Origin: Paenibacillus tyrphae
Lineage (GTDB): Bacteria; Bacillota; Bacilli; Paenibacillales; NBRC-103111
NCBI RefSeq assembly: GCF_000722545.1
Contig: NZ_JNVM01000018.1
Coordinates: forward strand, 62,001-126,000
Direction: 5' to 3'
DNA: 64,000 nucleotides
Position numbers and translations under genes: made by a program
Notes under the pieces: model-generated
Databases searched by the model: none
Told to the model about the DNA's origin: nothing
What the model saw: only the letters and a program-made list of their open reading frames with translations
Part shown: in pieces, positions 8,159 through 17,042 of the stretch
Position numbering within the stretch: position 1 is the first letter of the stretch
Layout: each line of letters opens with the position of its first letter

Positions 8159-8361
8159 GTTAAGAAAGTGGTCAATTGAGATAATAGAGGTTACGATGGG
8201 GCGGGGTATCCACTTCCGACCGCTGTTGTCCTCGGGAAATTTGATTGGAAGCCGCTTGTTAGCGGACATTTCCCGAAGACAAAGGCGGCCGCTATCGCTT
8301 CTCCAGTGGATACCCCACCTCCGTTTGCATCTCTATTTTTGTAAAAGCCCACTTTCTCAAC
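8159..8361. repeat. MITE-like dispersed element, copy 1 (203 bp)
   Basis: This is a non-coding element bounded by GTTAAGAAAGTGG and CCACTTTCTCAAC. The inner inverted parts are GGGGTATCCACT and AGTGGATACCCC, and a central pair is CGGGAAAT/ATTTCCCG with GCCGCT/AGCGG. It is nearly identical to copy 2 over most of its length. It lies in the deoC-lactonase gap between two versions of the same terminator hairpin. It has no open frame for a transposase. Confidence 0.85.
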
Positions 8362-8367
8362 AACTTT

Positions 8368-8394
8368 AAGGACCTCCCATAATAGAAGGTCCTT
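8368..8394 (-). terminator. Proximal deoC terminator hairpin
   Basis: The inverted repeat AAGGACCT/AGGTCCTT lies about 60 bases after the deoC stop. The T tract expected after it is interrupted by the MITE-like element. The duplicate at 8131-8152 keeps a short T run. Confidence 0.6.
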
Positions 8395-8455
8395 GAAGTC
8401 TAAATAAATGTCGCGTCGCGGACCCTTTTCCGGAGCGCCTCGTTCGGGTTACAAA

Positions 8456-9133
8456 TTAGTACGCGCTGCTAGACTGCTCGCCTTTGACGATCGATACACC
8501 GGAGCTGGAGCCGATCCGGGTAGCTCCCGCTTTAATCATCGCCTGGACATCCTCCAGGCTGCGCACGCCGCCGGACGCCTTCACTCCGATGTCAGGACCT
8601 ACCGTTTTGCGCATCAGCGCGATATCCTCTGCCGTAGCTCCGCCGGTCGAAAAGCCCGTCGACGTTTTCACAAAATCCGTGCCGGCCTTCACCGCCAAAC
8701 GGCAGGCCCGCACCTTCTCTTCGTCGGTCAAGAGGCAGGTTTCGATGATGACCTTTGTCAGCGCCTTGCCTTTGGCTGCTTCCACAACAGCCCGGATGTC
8801 CTGTTCCACCAGATCGTCCTGCTTATCCTTAAGCGCTCCGATATTGATCACCATGTCGACTTCCGTCGCTCCGGCAGCGATAGCTTCCCGGACTTCGAAC
8901 GCCTTCACTTCCGGCATGGTCGCCCCCAGCGGAAAGCCGATGACTGTGCACACCTTCACGTCGGGCGTGTCCTTCAGCACTTCATAAGCTGTCTTCACCT
9001 GTGCCGGATTGACGCACACCGAGGCGAAACGGTATTGCTTCGCTTCCTCCGCCAACCGGATCACCGCCTCACGGCTAGCATCGGCTTTTAATAAGGTATG
9101 GTCGATCAATCGAGCGATTTCGTTCGTTGTCAT
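8456..9133 (-). CDS. deoC: Deoxyribose-phosphate aldolase
   Basis: The 225-residue class I aldolase splits 2-deoxyribose-5-phosphate into glyceraldehyde-3-phosphate and acetaldehyde, the last step of deoxynucleoside breakdown. The Schiff-base lysine is Lys156 in VKTSTGFS, with the second active-site Lys185 in GVKASGGVR. The N-terminal motif IDHTLLKADA is typical. ATG 9133 is chosen over an upstream start because GGAGGAG lies 8 bases before it. It is the last gene of nupC-pdp-deoC, with 42 bases between pdp and deoC. Confidence 0.96.
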   Translation of the reverse strand: MTTNEIARLIDHTLLKADASREAVIRLAEEAKQYRFASVCVNPAQVKTAYEVLKDTPDVKVCTVIGFPLGATMPEVKAFEVREAIAAGATEVDMVINIGALKDKQDDLVEQDIRAVVEAAKGKALTKVIIETCLLTDEEKVRACRLAVKAGTDFVKTSTGFSTGGATAEDIALMRKTVGPDIGVKASGGVRSLEDVQAMIKAGATRIGSSSGVSIVKGEQSSSAY

Positions 9134-9175
9134 CTGCTTACTCCTCCGTTCGTTTTTCAACCCTCGAAACTAAGT

Positions 9176-10477
9176 TTAATGAATTTCCGCGTGCACCAGA
9201 ACCGGATGTTCCACCTTGCCAGAGGCGATGGTGTACGATTCGTAGATGCTCTCAATCACGTCATCTACCGTTTCGCGATTGCTGTGAATGGTAACAAGCG
9301 TATCCCCGGGCTTCACTTCGTCACCGATTTTTTTGTGCAGCATCAGGCCGACGCTTAGATCGATCTCGGATTCCTTCGTTGCGCGTCCCGCGCCCAAGAT
9401 CATCGCCGCGGTGCCGATGCTGTCGGCAACGATCTCCGAGACATAGCCCGCTTCCTTCGCCTTCACCTCGATCCGGTATGCGGCAGCCGGCAGCTTGGAC
9501 GGGTCGTCTACGATCGACGCGTCTCCGCCCTGCGCGGCAATGAACGCTTTAAACGTCTCCAAAGCCCGCCCGCTGGAAATCGCTTCCTCCAGCTTGCTCC
9601 GCGCTTCGCTCACGCTGGAAGCCTGCTTTGCCAAATATACCATATGACTGCCAAGCGTCAAGCATAGTTCGTGCAAATCTTCGGGACCTTCCCCGCGCAG
9701 CGTATCGATCGCTTCCTTCACTTCGAGCGCATTGCCGATCGCAAAGCCGAGCGGCTGATTCATATCGGAAATGACCGCCATCGTATTGCGTCCCACGTTG
9801 TTGCCGATGTCCACCATCGCCTTCGCCAGCGCCTTGGCGCTGTCCAGGTCTTTCATGAACGCACCGGCGCCTACCTTGACGTCCAGCACGATAGCGTCGG
9901 AACCGGAAGCGATCTTTTTACTCATGATCGAGCTGGCCATCAGCGGGATCGAATTGACCGTCCCGGTCACATCGCGAAGCGCGTAAATCTTTTTATCCGC
10001 CGGGGTCAGGTTTCCGGTCGGCCCAGTCACCGCAACTTTCACTTCGTTCACTTGCTTAATAAACTGTTCGCTGCTGATTTCGGCCTGGAATCCCGGAATC
10101 GCTTCGAACTTGTCCACCGTGCCCCCGGTATGGCCGAGTCCGCGCCCGGACAGCTTCGCTACGGGAACGCCGACTGCGGCAACGAGCGGCGCAAGAACGA
10201 TCGTCGTCGTATCGCCGACGCCTCCGGTGCTGTGCTTGTCCACCTTGACGCCTTCGATAGCGGACAGATCGATTGTATCTCCCGACGCCACCATAGCCAT
10301 CGTCATATTCGCCGTCTCTATCGGGGTCATGCCGCGGAAGAAGGCCGCCATCAGAAACGAGGACATCTGGTAATCCGGGATCGTTCCGTTCGTATAGCCT
10401 TGCACGATGAAATCAATTTCCGTCTTGCTAAGCTCGTGACCGTCACGCTTGCGGGCAATCAAATCAACCATTCTCAT
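9176..10477 (-). CDS. pdp: Pyrimidine-nucleoside phosphorylase
   Basis: The 433-residue enzyme phosphorolyses uridine, thymidine and deoxyuridine to the base and (deoxy)ribose-1-phosphate. The family signatures are visible: a phosphate-binding KVDKHSTGGVGDTTTI, SGRGLGHTGGTVDKFE, and the C-terminal pyrimidine-phosphorylase domain ending in SGKVEHPVLVHAEIH. It lies between nupC (39 bases upstream) and deoC, which processes the deoxyribose arm after phosphopentomutase. No deoB is in the window. Confidence 0.96.
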   Translation of the reverse strand: MRMVDLIARKRDGHELSKTEIDFIVQGYTNGTIPDYQMSSFLMAAFFRGMTPIETANMTMAMVASGDTIDLSAIEGVKVDKHSTGGVGDTTTIVLAPLVAAVGVPVAKLSGRGLGHTGGTVDKFEAIPGFQAEISSEQFIKQVNEVKVAVTGPTGNLTPADKKIYALRDVTGTVNSIPLMASSIMSKKIASGSDAIVLDVKVGAGAFMKDLDSAKALAKAMVDIGNNVGRNTMAVISDMNQPLGFAIGNALEVKEAIDTLRGEGPEDLHELCLTLGSHMVYLAKQASSVSEARSKLEEAISSGRALETFKAFIAAQGGDASIVDDPSKLPAAAYRIEVKAKEAGYVSEIVADSIGTAAMILGAGRATKESEIDLSVGLMLHKKIGDEVKPGDTLVTIHSNRETVDDVIESIYESYTIASGKVEHPVLVHAEIH

Positions 10478-10516
10478 GTTTCTCGTCTCCCCGTGTTTAG
10501 TATAGTAATCGAATAT

Positions 10517-11710
10517 TTATAGGAACAGCCCGATGAGCGTGGCCGACAAAATCGAGGCCAGCGTCGAGCCGAGCAGCAGCTTCAAACCGAACTGCGCAGC
10601 CTCGTCTCCCCGTTTGTCGTTCAGCGCTTTCACCGCGCCGGTAATAATGCCGATAGAGCTGAAGTTCGCAAAGCTAACCAGGAATACCGAGACGATCCCG
10701 ACCGTACGGGGCGATAAGCCTGAAGCAATGTCTTTGAAGCTGAGCATCGCAACGAATTCGTTGGTCACAAGCTTCGTCGCCATGATGCCTCCCGCCTGCA
10801 CGGCTTCGCTCCATGGAATGCCCATCAGGAACGCGACCGGTGCGAAAATATAGCCGAGCACGGATTGGAACGAAATGTGGAAGATCAGCTCGAATACGTA
10901 GTTGATCATATTCATCAAAGCGATAAAACCGATGAGCATCGCGCCCACGATAATCGCCACTTTGAAGCCGTCCATAATGCTTTCGCTGATCATCTGGAAG
11001 AACGATTCCTTCGGATGATGCTCCTCATCGGCCACAACCGTCGCCTCTTCTTCCTCCGGATCGAGCTTATACGGGTTAATAATGTTAGCGATAATCAGCG
11101 CTGAGAAAATGTTCAGCACGATGGCGACCACGACGTACTTCGGTTCAAGCATCGTCATGTAGGCTCCGACGATCGAAATGCTGACCGCGCTCATCGCCGA
11201 TGTACAAAGCGTATACAGCCGCTGCTTCGTGACCTGGCTAAGCTGCTTCTTCGTCGTCAGGAACACTTCCGACTGGCCGAGTAGCGCGGCGGAAACCGCC
11301 ACATAGTTTTCCAGCCGGCCCATGCCGTTCAATTTGCTGAGCGCCAGCCCCACATATTTGATGACGAACGGCAGCACCTTCACATAGTTTAGGATGCCGA
11401 TCAGAATCGAGATAAATATGATTGGCAGCAGCACGTTGATAAAAAAGGTCGAAGCGCCCTGATTTTCCAAGCCGCCGAATACGAAGTTGACGCCGCCTAC
11501 CCCGAATTCCATCAGCTTGCTGAACAATCGGGAGACGAACGTGATCAGCTCCAGACCGATCTTCGTATTCAATATGATAAAGCTCAGCACAATTTGCGTA
11601 ACGAGCATAGCCAGAATCGGTCTGCTGCGGATTCCTTTCCGGTTGTTGCTGAACAAATACCCCACCGCAAACACCAGCAGCAATCCGGCTACTACGAATA
11701 AAAATTTCAT
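10517..11710 (-). CDS. nupC: NupC-type concentrative nucleoside transporter
   Basis: The 397-residue integral membrane protein of the CNT family has three regions: an N-terminal helix set, a nucleoside-recognition gate-like domain (residues about 90-190, with GQSEVFLTTKKQLSQ) and a C-terminal domain (GIMATKLVTNEFVAML, FANFSSIGIITG). It imports (deoxy)nucleosides with a cation. It is the first gene of the nupC-pdp-deoC operon and starts at ATG 11710. The upstream DNA has a strong promoter, DeoR-like half-sites and a cre. Confidence 0.95.
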   Translation of the reverse strand: MKFLFVVAGLLLVFAVGYLFSNNRKGIRSRPILAMLVTQIVLSFIILNTKIGLELITFVSRLFSKLMEFGVGGVNFVFGGLENQGASTFFINVLLPIIFISILIGILNYVKVLPFVIKYVGLALSKLNGMGRLENYVAVSAALLGQSEVFLTTKKQLSQVTKQRLYTLCTSAMSAVSISIVGAYMTMLEPKYVVVAIVLNIFSALIIANIINPYKLDPEEEEATVVADEEHHPKESFFQMISESIMDGFKVAIIVGAMLIGFIALMNMINYVFELIFHISFQSVLGYIFAPVAFLMGIPWSEAVQAGGIMATKLVTNEFVAMLSFKDIASGLSPRTVGIVSVFLVSFANFSSIGIITGAVKALNDKRGDEAAQFGLKLLLGSTLASILSATLIGLFL

Positions 11711-11766
11711 CGGAATTCCTCCAGCCTCGTCTAATTTGATACGTAATAGAGAAGTGAACTGTCGAT

Positions 11767-11780
11767 TGAAAGCGTTAGCA
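11767..11780. promoter_or_regulatory. Catabolite-responsive element (cre) ahead of nupC
   Basis: TGAAAGCGTTAGCA matches the CcpA operator consensus (TGWAANCGNTNWCA) very well. It lies between the promoter and the nupC start, where CcpA binding would block transcription. Glucose repression of the equivalent B. subtilis operon is established. Confidence 0.75.
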
Positions 11781-11923
11781 ACGAATGCAAAAAAGCTTCA
11801 ACATCGAACACGAAGATTAAATAACGGGTCTGTACGATGCTGTCATTTTAGCATTTCCTTCGCCATGAAGTTTTTATGTGCTTTAAATAGGATATTGTTT
11901 CGAAGCGGCTTCGTTACAATGTA

Positions 11924-11952
11924 ACTATAACAAGCGATTGAACAAATGTAAA
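11924..11952 (-). promoter_or_regulatory. Sigma-A promoter of nupC-pdp-deoC
   Basis: On the minus strand the -35 is TTTACA (11952-11947) and the -10 is TATAGT (11929-11924), with a 17-base spacer. Each hexamer matches 5 of 6. A DeoR-like half-site lies inside the spacer. Confidence 0.8.
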
Positions 11953-11997
11953 TATATTATTGAACTTTTGTTCTTTCCAACAAAGCAATTTTGAACA
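11937..11997. promoter_or_regulatory. DeoR-like operator half-sites
   Basis: ATTGAACA (11937-11944), ATTGAAC (11959-11965) and TTGAACA (11991-11997) recur over 60 bases. B. subtilis DeoR recognises a palindrome built on ATTGAACA. One copy overlaps the promoter spacer, and the middle one is part of GAAC-TTTT-GTTC. The assignment to the DeoR encoded next door is inference. Confidence 0.65.
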
Positions 11998-12110
11998 ATT
12001 TGTGGAATAAGTTGCGTTTCCTATGGTTCACCTTCTTGATTCCGGTTTCAAACCCCTGATTTTCCGATCATTTGTATAGTCAATCATTCACATTCGTTCT
12101 TCGATTAGAT

Positions 12111-12149
12111 AAAAAAAGAAACCATTCAAGCTTGCGCCTGGATGGTTCC
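12111..12149 (-). terminator. Terminator of deoR
   Basis: The minus strand has a stem with arms GGAACCATCC and GAATGGTTTC, followed by seven Ts (12117-12111). It separates the deoR transcript from the nupC operon. Confidence 0.8.
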
Positions 12150-12186
12150 TTACTCTTTTAACAGGATGCCGAATCCGATAATTGCG

Positions 12187-13131
12187 TTATCCTTCTTGCT
12201 CCAATAATATTTTGGCCGTATACTGGTCCGTTACCAGCACATTCGCATACTGCGCTTTCAACGCGCCGCGGATGCCTTCGATCTTTTTCAACCCGCCTGC
12301 GATGAGGATCGATTGGTCTTTTGTCTTTAGCTCGTGCAGCTCGATCCCGATCGTACGGGCATTCAGCGTCTCGTTGCAAATGGCGCCGTTTTTATCGAAG
12401 AATCGGGAAGCGATATCCCCTACCGCATGATCGGCGATCAGCTGCATATCTTGCTCCGTGAAATAGCCGAGCTGGAACAGCAGCGAATCCGTCCGGGGCA
12501 CGCCAACCGTGAACAAAGCGATATTCGCCTGCTTCCCCATGTCAAGCAGCTTCCGGATGTGGCGGTCCGCCTCAATCGCCTGTTTCACCACTACGTGGTC
12601 GACGATGGCTGGCAGCGGCAGCTGGTAAGGCGTTGCATCGAACGCCATCCCGAACAAATGAAGCGTTTCCGAGGCGTACGTCTTCTTCTCGGAATGGCTG
12701 ACGCCGCCCTTCAGTTGGACGATTCGGACATCCTTCAGCGCTTTGTGCTCCAGATGCGTCGCCACCTGATAGATGGTCGTTCCCCAGATGGTGCCGATAA
12801 TGTCGCCGTCTTGGACGATTTCCCTCAAATAGTCCGCCGTCAGCTTGCCCAAATACTGCTTGATCACATGATCCTCGAACAACGGGATGGACGCGACCAG
12901 CGCCCGCTTCAGCCCGAACTTCTCTTCCAACTGCTCGCTCAGGATTTTACGGTCCTCGGTCGGGTCCGAGATGCGAATCTCGACGATTCCTTCCTCTTTC
13001 GCCTGCTGCAGCAGACGAGAGACGGTCGGCCGGGAAACCTCCAGCTTGTTCGCGATATCCTGTTGGCTATAATCCAGCAAATAGTAAAGCTTGGCGGCCT
13101 CGATCATTTTCTTTAGCTTCTCTTGTTCCAT
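12187..13131 (-). CDS. deoR: DeoR/SorC-type sugar-binding transcriptional regulator
   Basis: The 314-residue protein has an N-terminal helix-turn-helix (residues about 20-42, YSQQDIANKLEVSRPTVSRLLQQA) and a C-terminal sugar-phosphate-binding domain (GTIWGTTIYQV, FTVGVPRTDSLLF, IAGGLKKIEGIRGAL). In B. subtilis this family member represses dra-nupC-pdp until deoxyribose-5-phosphate accumulates. ATG 13131 is preferred to an upstream start: GGGGG precedes it and MEQEKLKKMIEAAKLYY is the normal family start. Unlike in B. subtilis, deoR is separated from the structural genes by its own terminator and a second promoter. Confidence 0.9.
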   Translation of the reverse strand: MEQEKLKKMIEAAKLYYLLDYSQQDIANKLEVSRPTVSRLLQQAKEEGIVEIRISDPTEDRKILSEQLEEKFGLKRALVASIPLFEDHVIKQYLGKLTADYLREIVQDGDIIGTIWGTTIYQVATHLEHKALKDVRIVQLKGGVSHSEKKTYASETLHLFGMAFDATPYQLPLPAIVDHVVVKQAIEADRHIRKLLDMGKQANIALFTVGVPRTDSLLFQLGYFTEQDMQLIADHAVGDIASRFFDKNGAICNETLNARTIGIELHELKTKDQSILIAGGLKKIEGIRGALKAQYANVLVTDQYTAKILLEQEG

Positions 13132-13276
13132 AAAGCCCCCGATCTCCATCCCTGAACACTTTACCATGTATTGTTACACAAATGTCCGCCGCACTGCAAG
13201 CGTTTTAGCTCAAAACTGCGGTGCGAGTTCAAAATCACAAAACGGTAAACAATAAGGCTGATCGATCATTCTCGGT

Positions 13277-13309
13277 AAAAAACGTCCCCAACTCCAAGTT
13301 AGGGACGCT
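13277..13309 (-). terminator. Terminator of the SLH-protein operon
   Basis: The minus strand has stem arms GCGTCCCTAACT and AGTTGGGGACG, followed by TTTTTT. It lies about 40 bases after the SLH gene stop. Confidence 0.85.
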
Positions 13310-13345
13310 TTACCCGACAAATATTGATTAGTGCTCGGCACATCT

Positions 13346-16300
13346 TTAGTTGGTGAATTTTACGTATTGCAAAAATCGCTTAAGCACCGTTGCGACTTGA
13401 GCCCGCGTCGAATTCAAAGAAGGCTCGAACGTCGTATCGGTCATTCCTTCGATGATCCCCGTTCGAACGGCTTGTTCAACGGAAGCAGCCGACCACTCGC
13501 TAATGGCTCCGCGATCCTTGAATTTGTCTATCCGCATGTCAGCTTCTTTGGAGGACGGATCGCTTCCTGCTGCATTAAACGCTCTGTTAATCATAACAGC
13601 CATCTGTTCGCGGGTAATGATGCCGTTCGGTTCAAACGTCCCGTTCTCAAATCCGTTCACAAGACCCGCTTTTACTGCGGTACCGACCGATCCGGCGTAC
13701 CAATCTTTTGGCTGAATGTCATTAAAGGTTACATAGTTTGGATCTTCCAGCAGGCCTAACGAACGGACAAGCAGCGAAGTAAATTCCGCACGCGTGATTT
13801 TTTTATCGGGCTCGTAGAGCTTGTCGGTCATACCCTTTACAATAAATTTCGACGCCAGTTGCTGGATATCCGATTCCGCCCAGTGTCCGGCAATGTCGGC
13901 AAAGGTATGATTGGACGTAACTACGGTATAAATGCTATTATGGGTCGAAAAAATTTTAACTGTAGAAGCATTCTCTCCTTTTTCAATAGAAGAAGGAATA
14001 AAGGTCGCTTCATGGGTAACCGGATCAATCGTAACGGCTGTAACATGGTCTCTGTTGAGAATGGCGCCAGGAACAATTACTTTACGCTCCACATAAGCCC
14101 CGAAATTCACTAGTTCCTGCGATAAACCGTTGCTGCCTTCGGCCGTAATTTTGAAATCCAGAGGGTTGGGAAGCAGTGTGCCGATTAGTTGATTCGTCTT
14201 GATAATCTTCTCGTTCATACTTGACGGCAGCTTCTCGATAGCTACGGTAATCTTGATGTTTTGCATTGTTGTCAAGGACTGGATCCAAGTACGTAATACG
14301 TGAACCGGCAGCTTATATTCCATTGTATCTGTACGTAACGTGATCAAGACGCCGGCTTGATCTTTGTCTGGATTTTGGAATGACTCCGCCGGAAGCTCGA
14401 CTTTAGTCAATTCGTCGGCACGATCGATTTGAACGATTACCGAGCTGGCCGTTTGCAAAGCTGCGGCTAATTTGTCCTTGTCTAACGTTATTTTGGTTAC
14501 TGTTTGTCCTAAGCTATTAGTTTCTTTGACAATCATTCCGTCTTTGCTTGGATCCAGAACGACTTCTGACGCGTTCGGTTTCGAAGTTGGTTGCAGTCCA
14601 CCTGCAGATCCGGAGGTAGCTTGGCTAGAGCTTGACGAACCACTATCCGTCGATTTGCCGCTTGAGGCATAAATCGTCATATCGTTAACCACGATCTTGT
14701 CGGCCAATGCCGTTACGCGAGTTTCGGCAGAAACAAATCTGGCCGACTCAGCTCTGAAGACGTAATTTCCGGCAGGCAACGTAACGGAAAAGGCTCCGTC
14801 CTGCCCTGTTTGTATTTTCTCAAGCAGCATGCTGTCCGCAGAATCATAGACTTTAACCCATGCTTGTGCTGCAGGGTTAGACCCGTTCGTAATTCTCCCC
14901 GTCACAACGCCGTTTGTTTGCAATGAAGCTTGGACGAATGCATCCTTTTCCTTACTGACGGCTACGTTTTTCGTGATGCTTCCCAAATTGCTTTTCTCCG
15001 CTGTCAACGTATAAGTTCCGGCAGTAACAAACAAGGCAAACGTGCCGTCGCCGTTTGTTTTCGTATAATTGGAATAAGCTTCATTACTCGCGCGGACGAT
15101 TACCCCACCCAGTGGCGTTTTGCCATCGGCAGCGAAGATGGTACCACCAATTTTACCGGTTTGCGTTGTCAAATTCTGATGTAACGTTTGCTCCGCGGCA
15201 ACGGTAATCGCAGTCGGTGTCTGATTACCGTCAAAAGATTTACTATCAACGGTATATTGGCCGGCCGGAAGCATCAAGGAAAAGAAACCTGTATCCGCGT
15301 GAGTGGCGATACGATCGACAGGCGTCTGAGTCTGATCGAGTACGATAGCCGAAGCTCCGCCTACGTTTGTTTTCCCGTTGGATATATACCCATTGAATAT
15401 GCCGGCCGCGCCTAACACCGGATTTACCGTAACGCTTGAGCCTCGGGAGACGCTAATATTTTTATTTAGCGCCACTTTATGGTAATGCATTGTTTTTAAT
15501 GTATAGTTTCCGGGCGGAACCTTTAACGAGTATGTCCCGTCTTCCTTCGATGTGGTGAAAGAATAGGAGCTACCGTCCTGAGACAAAGCAACGATTGTCG
15601 CATATCGTATCATCGTTCCGTCCGCTTCGGTCACTTTACCGGCGATTTCTGTCGGATTTATCGTCGGATCATACGTGCCAATCTGCCCTTCCGGAATATT
15701 CAAGTTATCTTTTACCGCGATTGAATCACCTGCTGCCGCAGAAACTCGATAATTTCCTACAGGCAAAACGGTCTCATAGCTGCCATCTTGAAGCGGTGCC
15801 AGCTTATCAACAACTTGCCCGTTTTTATCTTGCACGGTAATGGAAATGTCCTCAAAGCTTGTTTGCGGTCGGCTATTGGGATAAGATACTTTACCCGATA
15901 ACGTACCTGCATTCTCCAACGTAATCGCCACAGACTCATTTTTGCCGGATGCAAGAGTTACGGGCTGACTAATACCGGCGTATGCCCCTGCGCTAGCTTT
16001 CACAATATAAGTCCCCGGCGGCAATAAAAATGCATAAGTACCGTTGGGTGTGGAAGGTTCGACATCCGGAGCATAGGCTTTGCCTAACAAATCAAAAACG
16101 CGGACACGACCAATGGAATTCGTTGGCGCATTGGCCAGACTCACCTTCAAACCGGAATTCATAACCGTCAGATTCATTGTAGTTGAGCCAGGCACAATGG
16201 TCGCTTCAGCGCTGGCTTGTATGCCTTTTTCATTTTCTGCGGCTGCAACGATGGTTATTCGGCCTGTAGGAACCGCAAGCATATAGTGACCGTTCTCATC

Positions 16301-17020
16301 TGCCCGTGTTTCGTTCAATATCTTTCCCTGTTGATTAAGGGCTTTTACTTTGAACTTTGTTTTTAATCCGGATGCGGATTGAATCGTACCGTTGACTTTG
16401 CTGGCCGGATTAAGATTGATCGTAAGTGGAGACTTCGACGAATCCGTTGTAAGGCCCGATACGGAGCCGTAATACGATTCGTCTTGAGACGAATATGCCG
16501 CCACGGTATAGGAGCCTTCATTGATCGGGACCGCAAAAGCTCCGTCCGGCGAAACGGAAGCCTCATTATACATAAAGCCTGTATTCTCGTCGATCAGTCT
16601 CACTTTTGTGCCGGAAGGCAGCGGACCGTTGGAGCCGATTATCGCAACAACACCGCTAAGCAGCAGCGTATTCAAGGAAAAGTTAGCATTCTTGGTTTGA
16701 TCCGAGCCGACAGTAACGGAACTGTTGGAACCCTCGGTTTCGTAAATGGCTTCAATCGTATACGTTCCGGGTACCATGTTCAGACGGTAATTGCCATCCG
16801 GTTTGGTGATATCCTGCGCAACCGTTTGGCCGCGGCTATCCAAAGCAACCACGGCTGCATTCGGTATCGGCTTCCCACTGCGGTCCGTCACCCCCCCACT
16901 TACAGTCGTCTTGGCTGCACTGCTATTCGGCGCTGTATCCGCAAAAGCCGAAACGGGTAAAGCAATCGCCAGGGACAAAATCAGGAGCACTTGAGTAATG
17001 ATCCTTTTGCTCAAAAACAT
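13346..17020 (-). CDS. Surface protein: carboxypeptidase-regulatory-like repeats plus three SLH domains
   Basis: The 1224-residue exported protein has a Sec signal (residues 1-27, AFA before D28). About nine tandem beta-sandwich repeats of roughly 70-85 residues follow (typical unit: GKVTEADG..., DGTYSLKVPPGNYTL), of the CarboxypepD_reg/Cna-B-like class. A Ser/Gly-rich linker (SGKSTDSGSSSSSQAT) and a mixed region come next, and three SLH domains occupy residues about 1040-1224 (ITRAEFTSLLVRSLG, ITREQMAVMINRAF, STRAQVATVLKRFL), which dock to pyruvylated secondary wall polymers. ATG 17020 with GGAGG upstream is chosen over a longer start that would overlap the glycosyltransferase gene. It is the third gene of a surface operon. 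Confidence 0.92.
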   Translation of the reverse strand: MFLSKRIITQVLLILSLAIALPVSAFADTAPNSSAAKTTVSGGVTDRSGKPIPNAAVVALDSRGQTVAQDITKPDGNYRLNMVPGTYTIEAIYETEGSNSSVTVGSDQTKNANFSLNTLLLSGVVAIIGSNGPLPSGTKVRLIDENTGFMYNEASVSPDGAFAVPINEGSYTVAAYSSQDESYYGSVSGLTTDSSKSPLTINLNPASKVNGTIQSASGLKTKFKVKALNQQGKILNETRADENGHYMLAVPTGRITIVAAAENEKGIQASAEATIVPGSTTMNLTVMNSGLKVSLANAPTNSIGRVRVFDLLGKAYAPDVEPSTPNGTYAFLLPPGTYIVKASAGAYAGISQPVTLASGKNESVAITLENAGTLSGKVSYPNSRPQTSFEDISITVQDKNGQVVDKLAPLQDGSYETVLPVGNYRVSAAAGDSIAVKDNLNIPEGQIGTYDPTINPTEIAGKVTEADGTMIRYATIVALSQDGSSYSFTTSKEDGTYSLKVPPGNYTLKTMHYHKVALNKNISVSRGSSVTVNPVLGAAGIFNGYISNGKTNVGGASAIVLDQTQTPVDRIATHADTGFFSLMLPAGQYTVDSKSFDGNQTPTAITVAAEQTLHQNLTTQTGKIGGTIFAADGKTPLGGVIVRASNEAYSNYTKTNGDGTFALFVTAGTYTLTAEKSNLGSITKNVAVSKEKDAFVQASLQTNGVVTGRITNGSNPAAQAWVKVYDSADSMLLEKIQTGQDGAFSVTLPAGNYVFRAESARFVSAETRVTALADKIVVNDMTIYASSGKSTDSGSSSSSQATSGSAGGLQPTSKPNASEVVLDPSKDGMIVKETNSLGQTVTKITLDKDKLAAALQTASSVIVQIDRADELTKVELPAESFQNPDKDQAGVLITLRTDTMEYKLPVHVLRTWIQSLTTMQNIKITVAIEKLPSSMNEKIIKTNQLIGTLLPNPLDFKITAEGSNGLSQELVNFGAYVERKVIVPGAILNRDHVTAVTIDPVTHEATFIPSSIEKGENASTVKIFSTHNSIYTVVTSNHTFADIAGHWAESDIQQLASKFIVKGMTDKLYEPDKKITRAEFTSLLVRSLGLLEDPNYVTFNDIQPKDWYAGSVGTAVKAGLVNGFENGTFEPNGIITREQMAVMINRAFNAAGSDPSSKEADMRIDKFKDRGAISEWSAASVEQAVRTGIIEGMTDTTFEPSLNSTRAQVATVLKRFLQYVKFTN

Positions 17021-17042
17021 GAATGCTCGCCTCCGTCTGTTT

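Noticed and set aside
8159..8361. MITE copies considered as insertion-sequence remnants
   Set aside because: No transposase reading frame or fragment is visible in any of the three copies.
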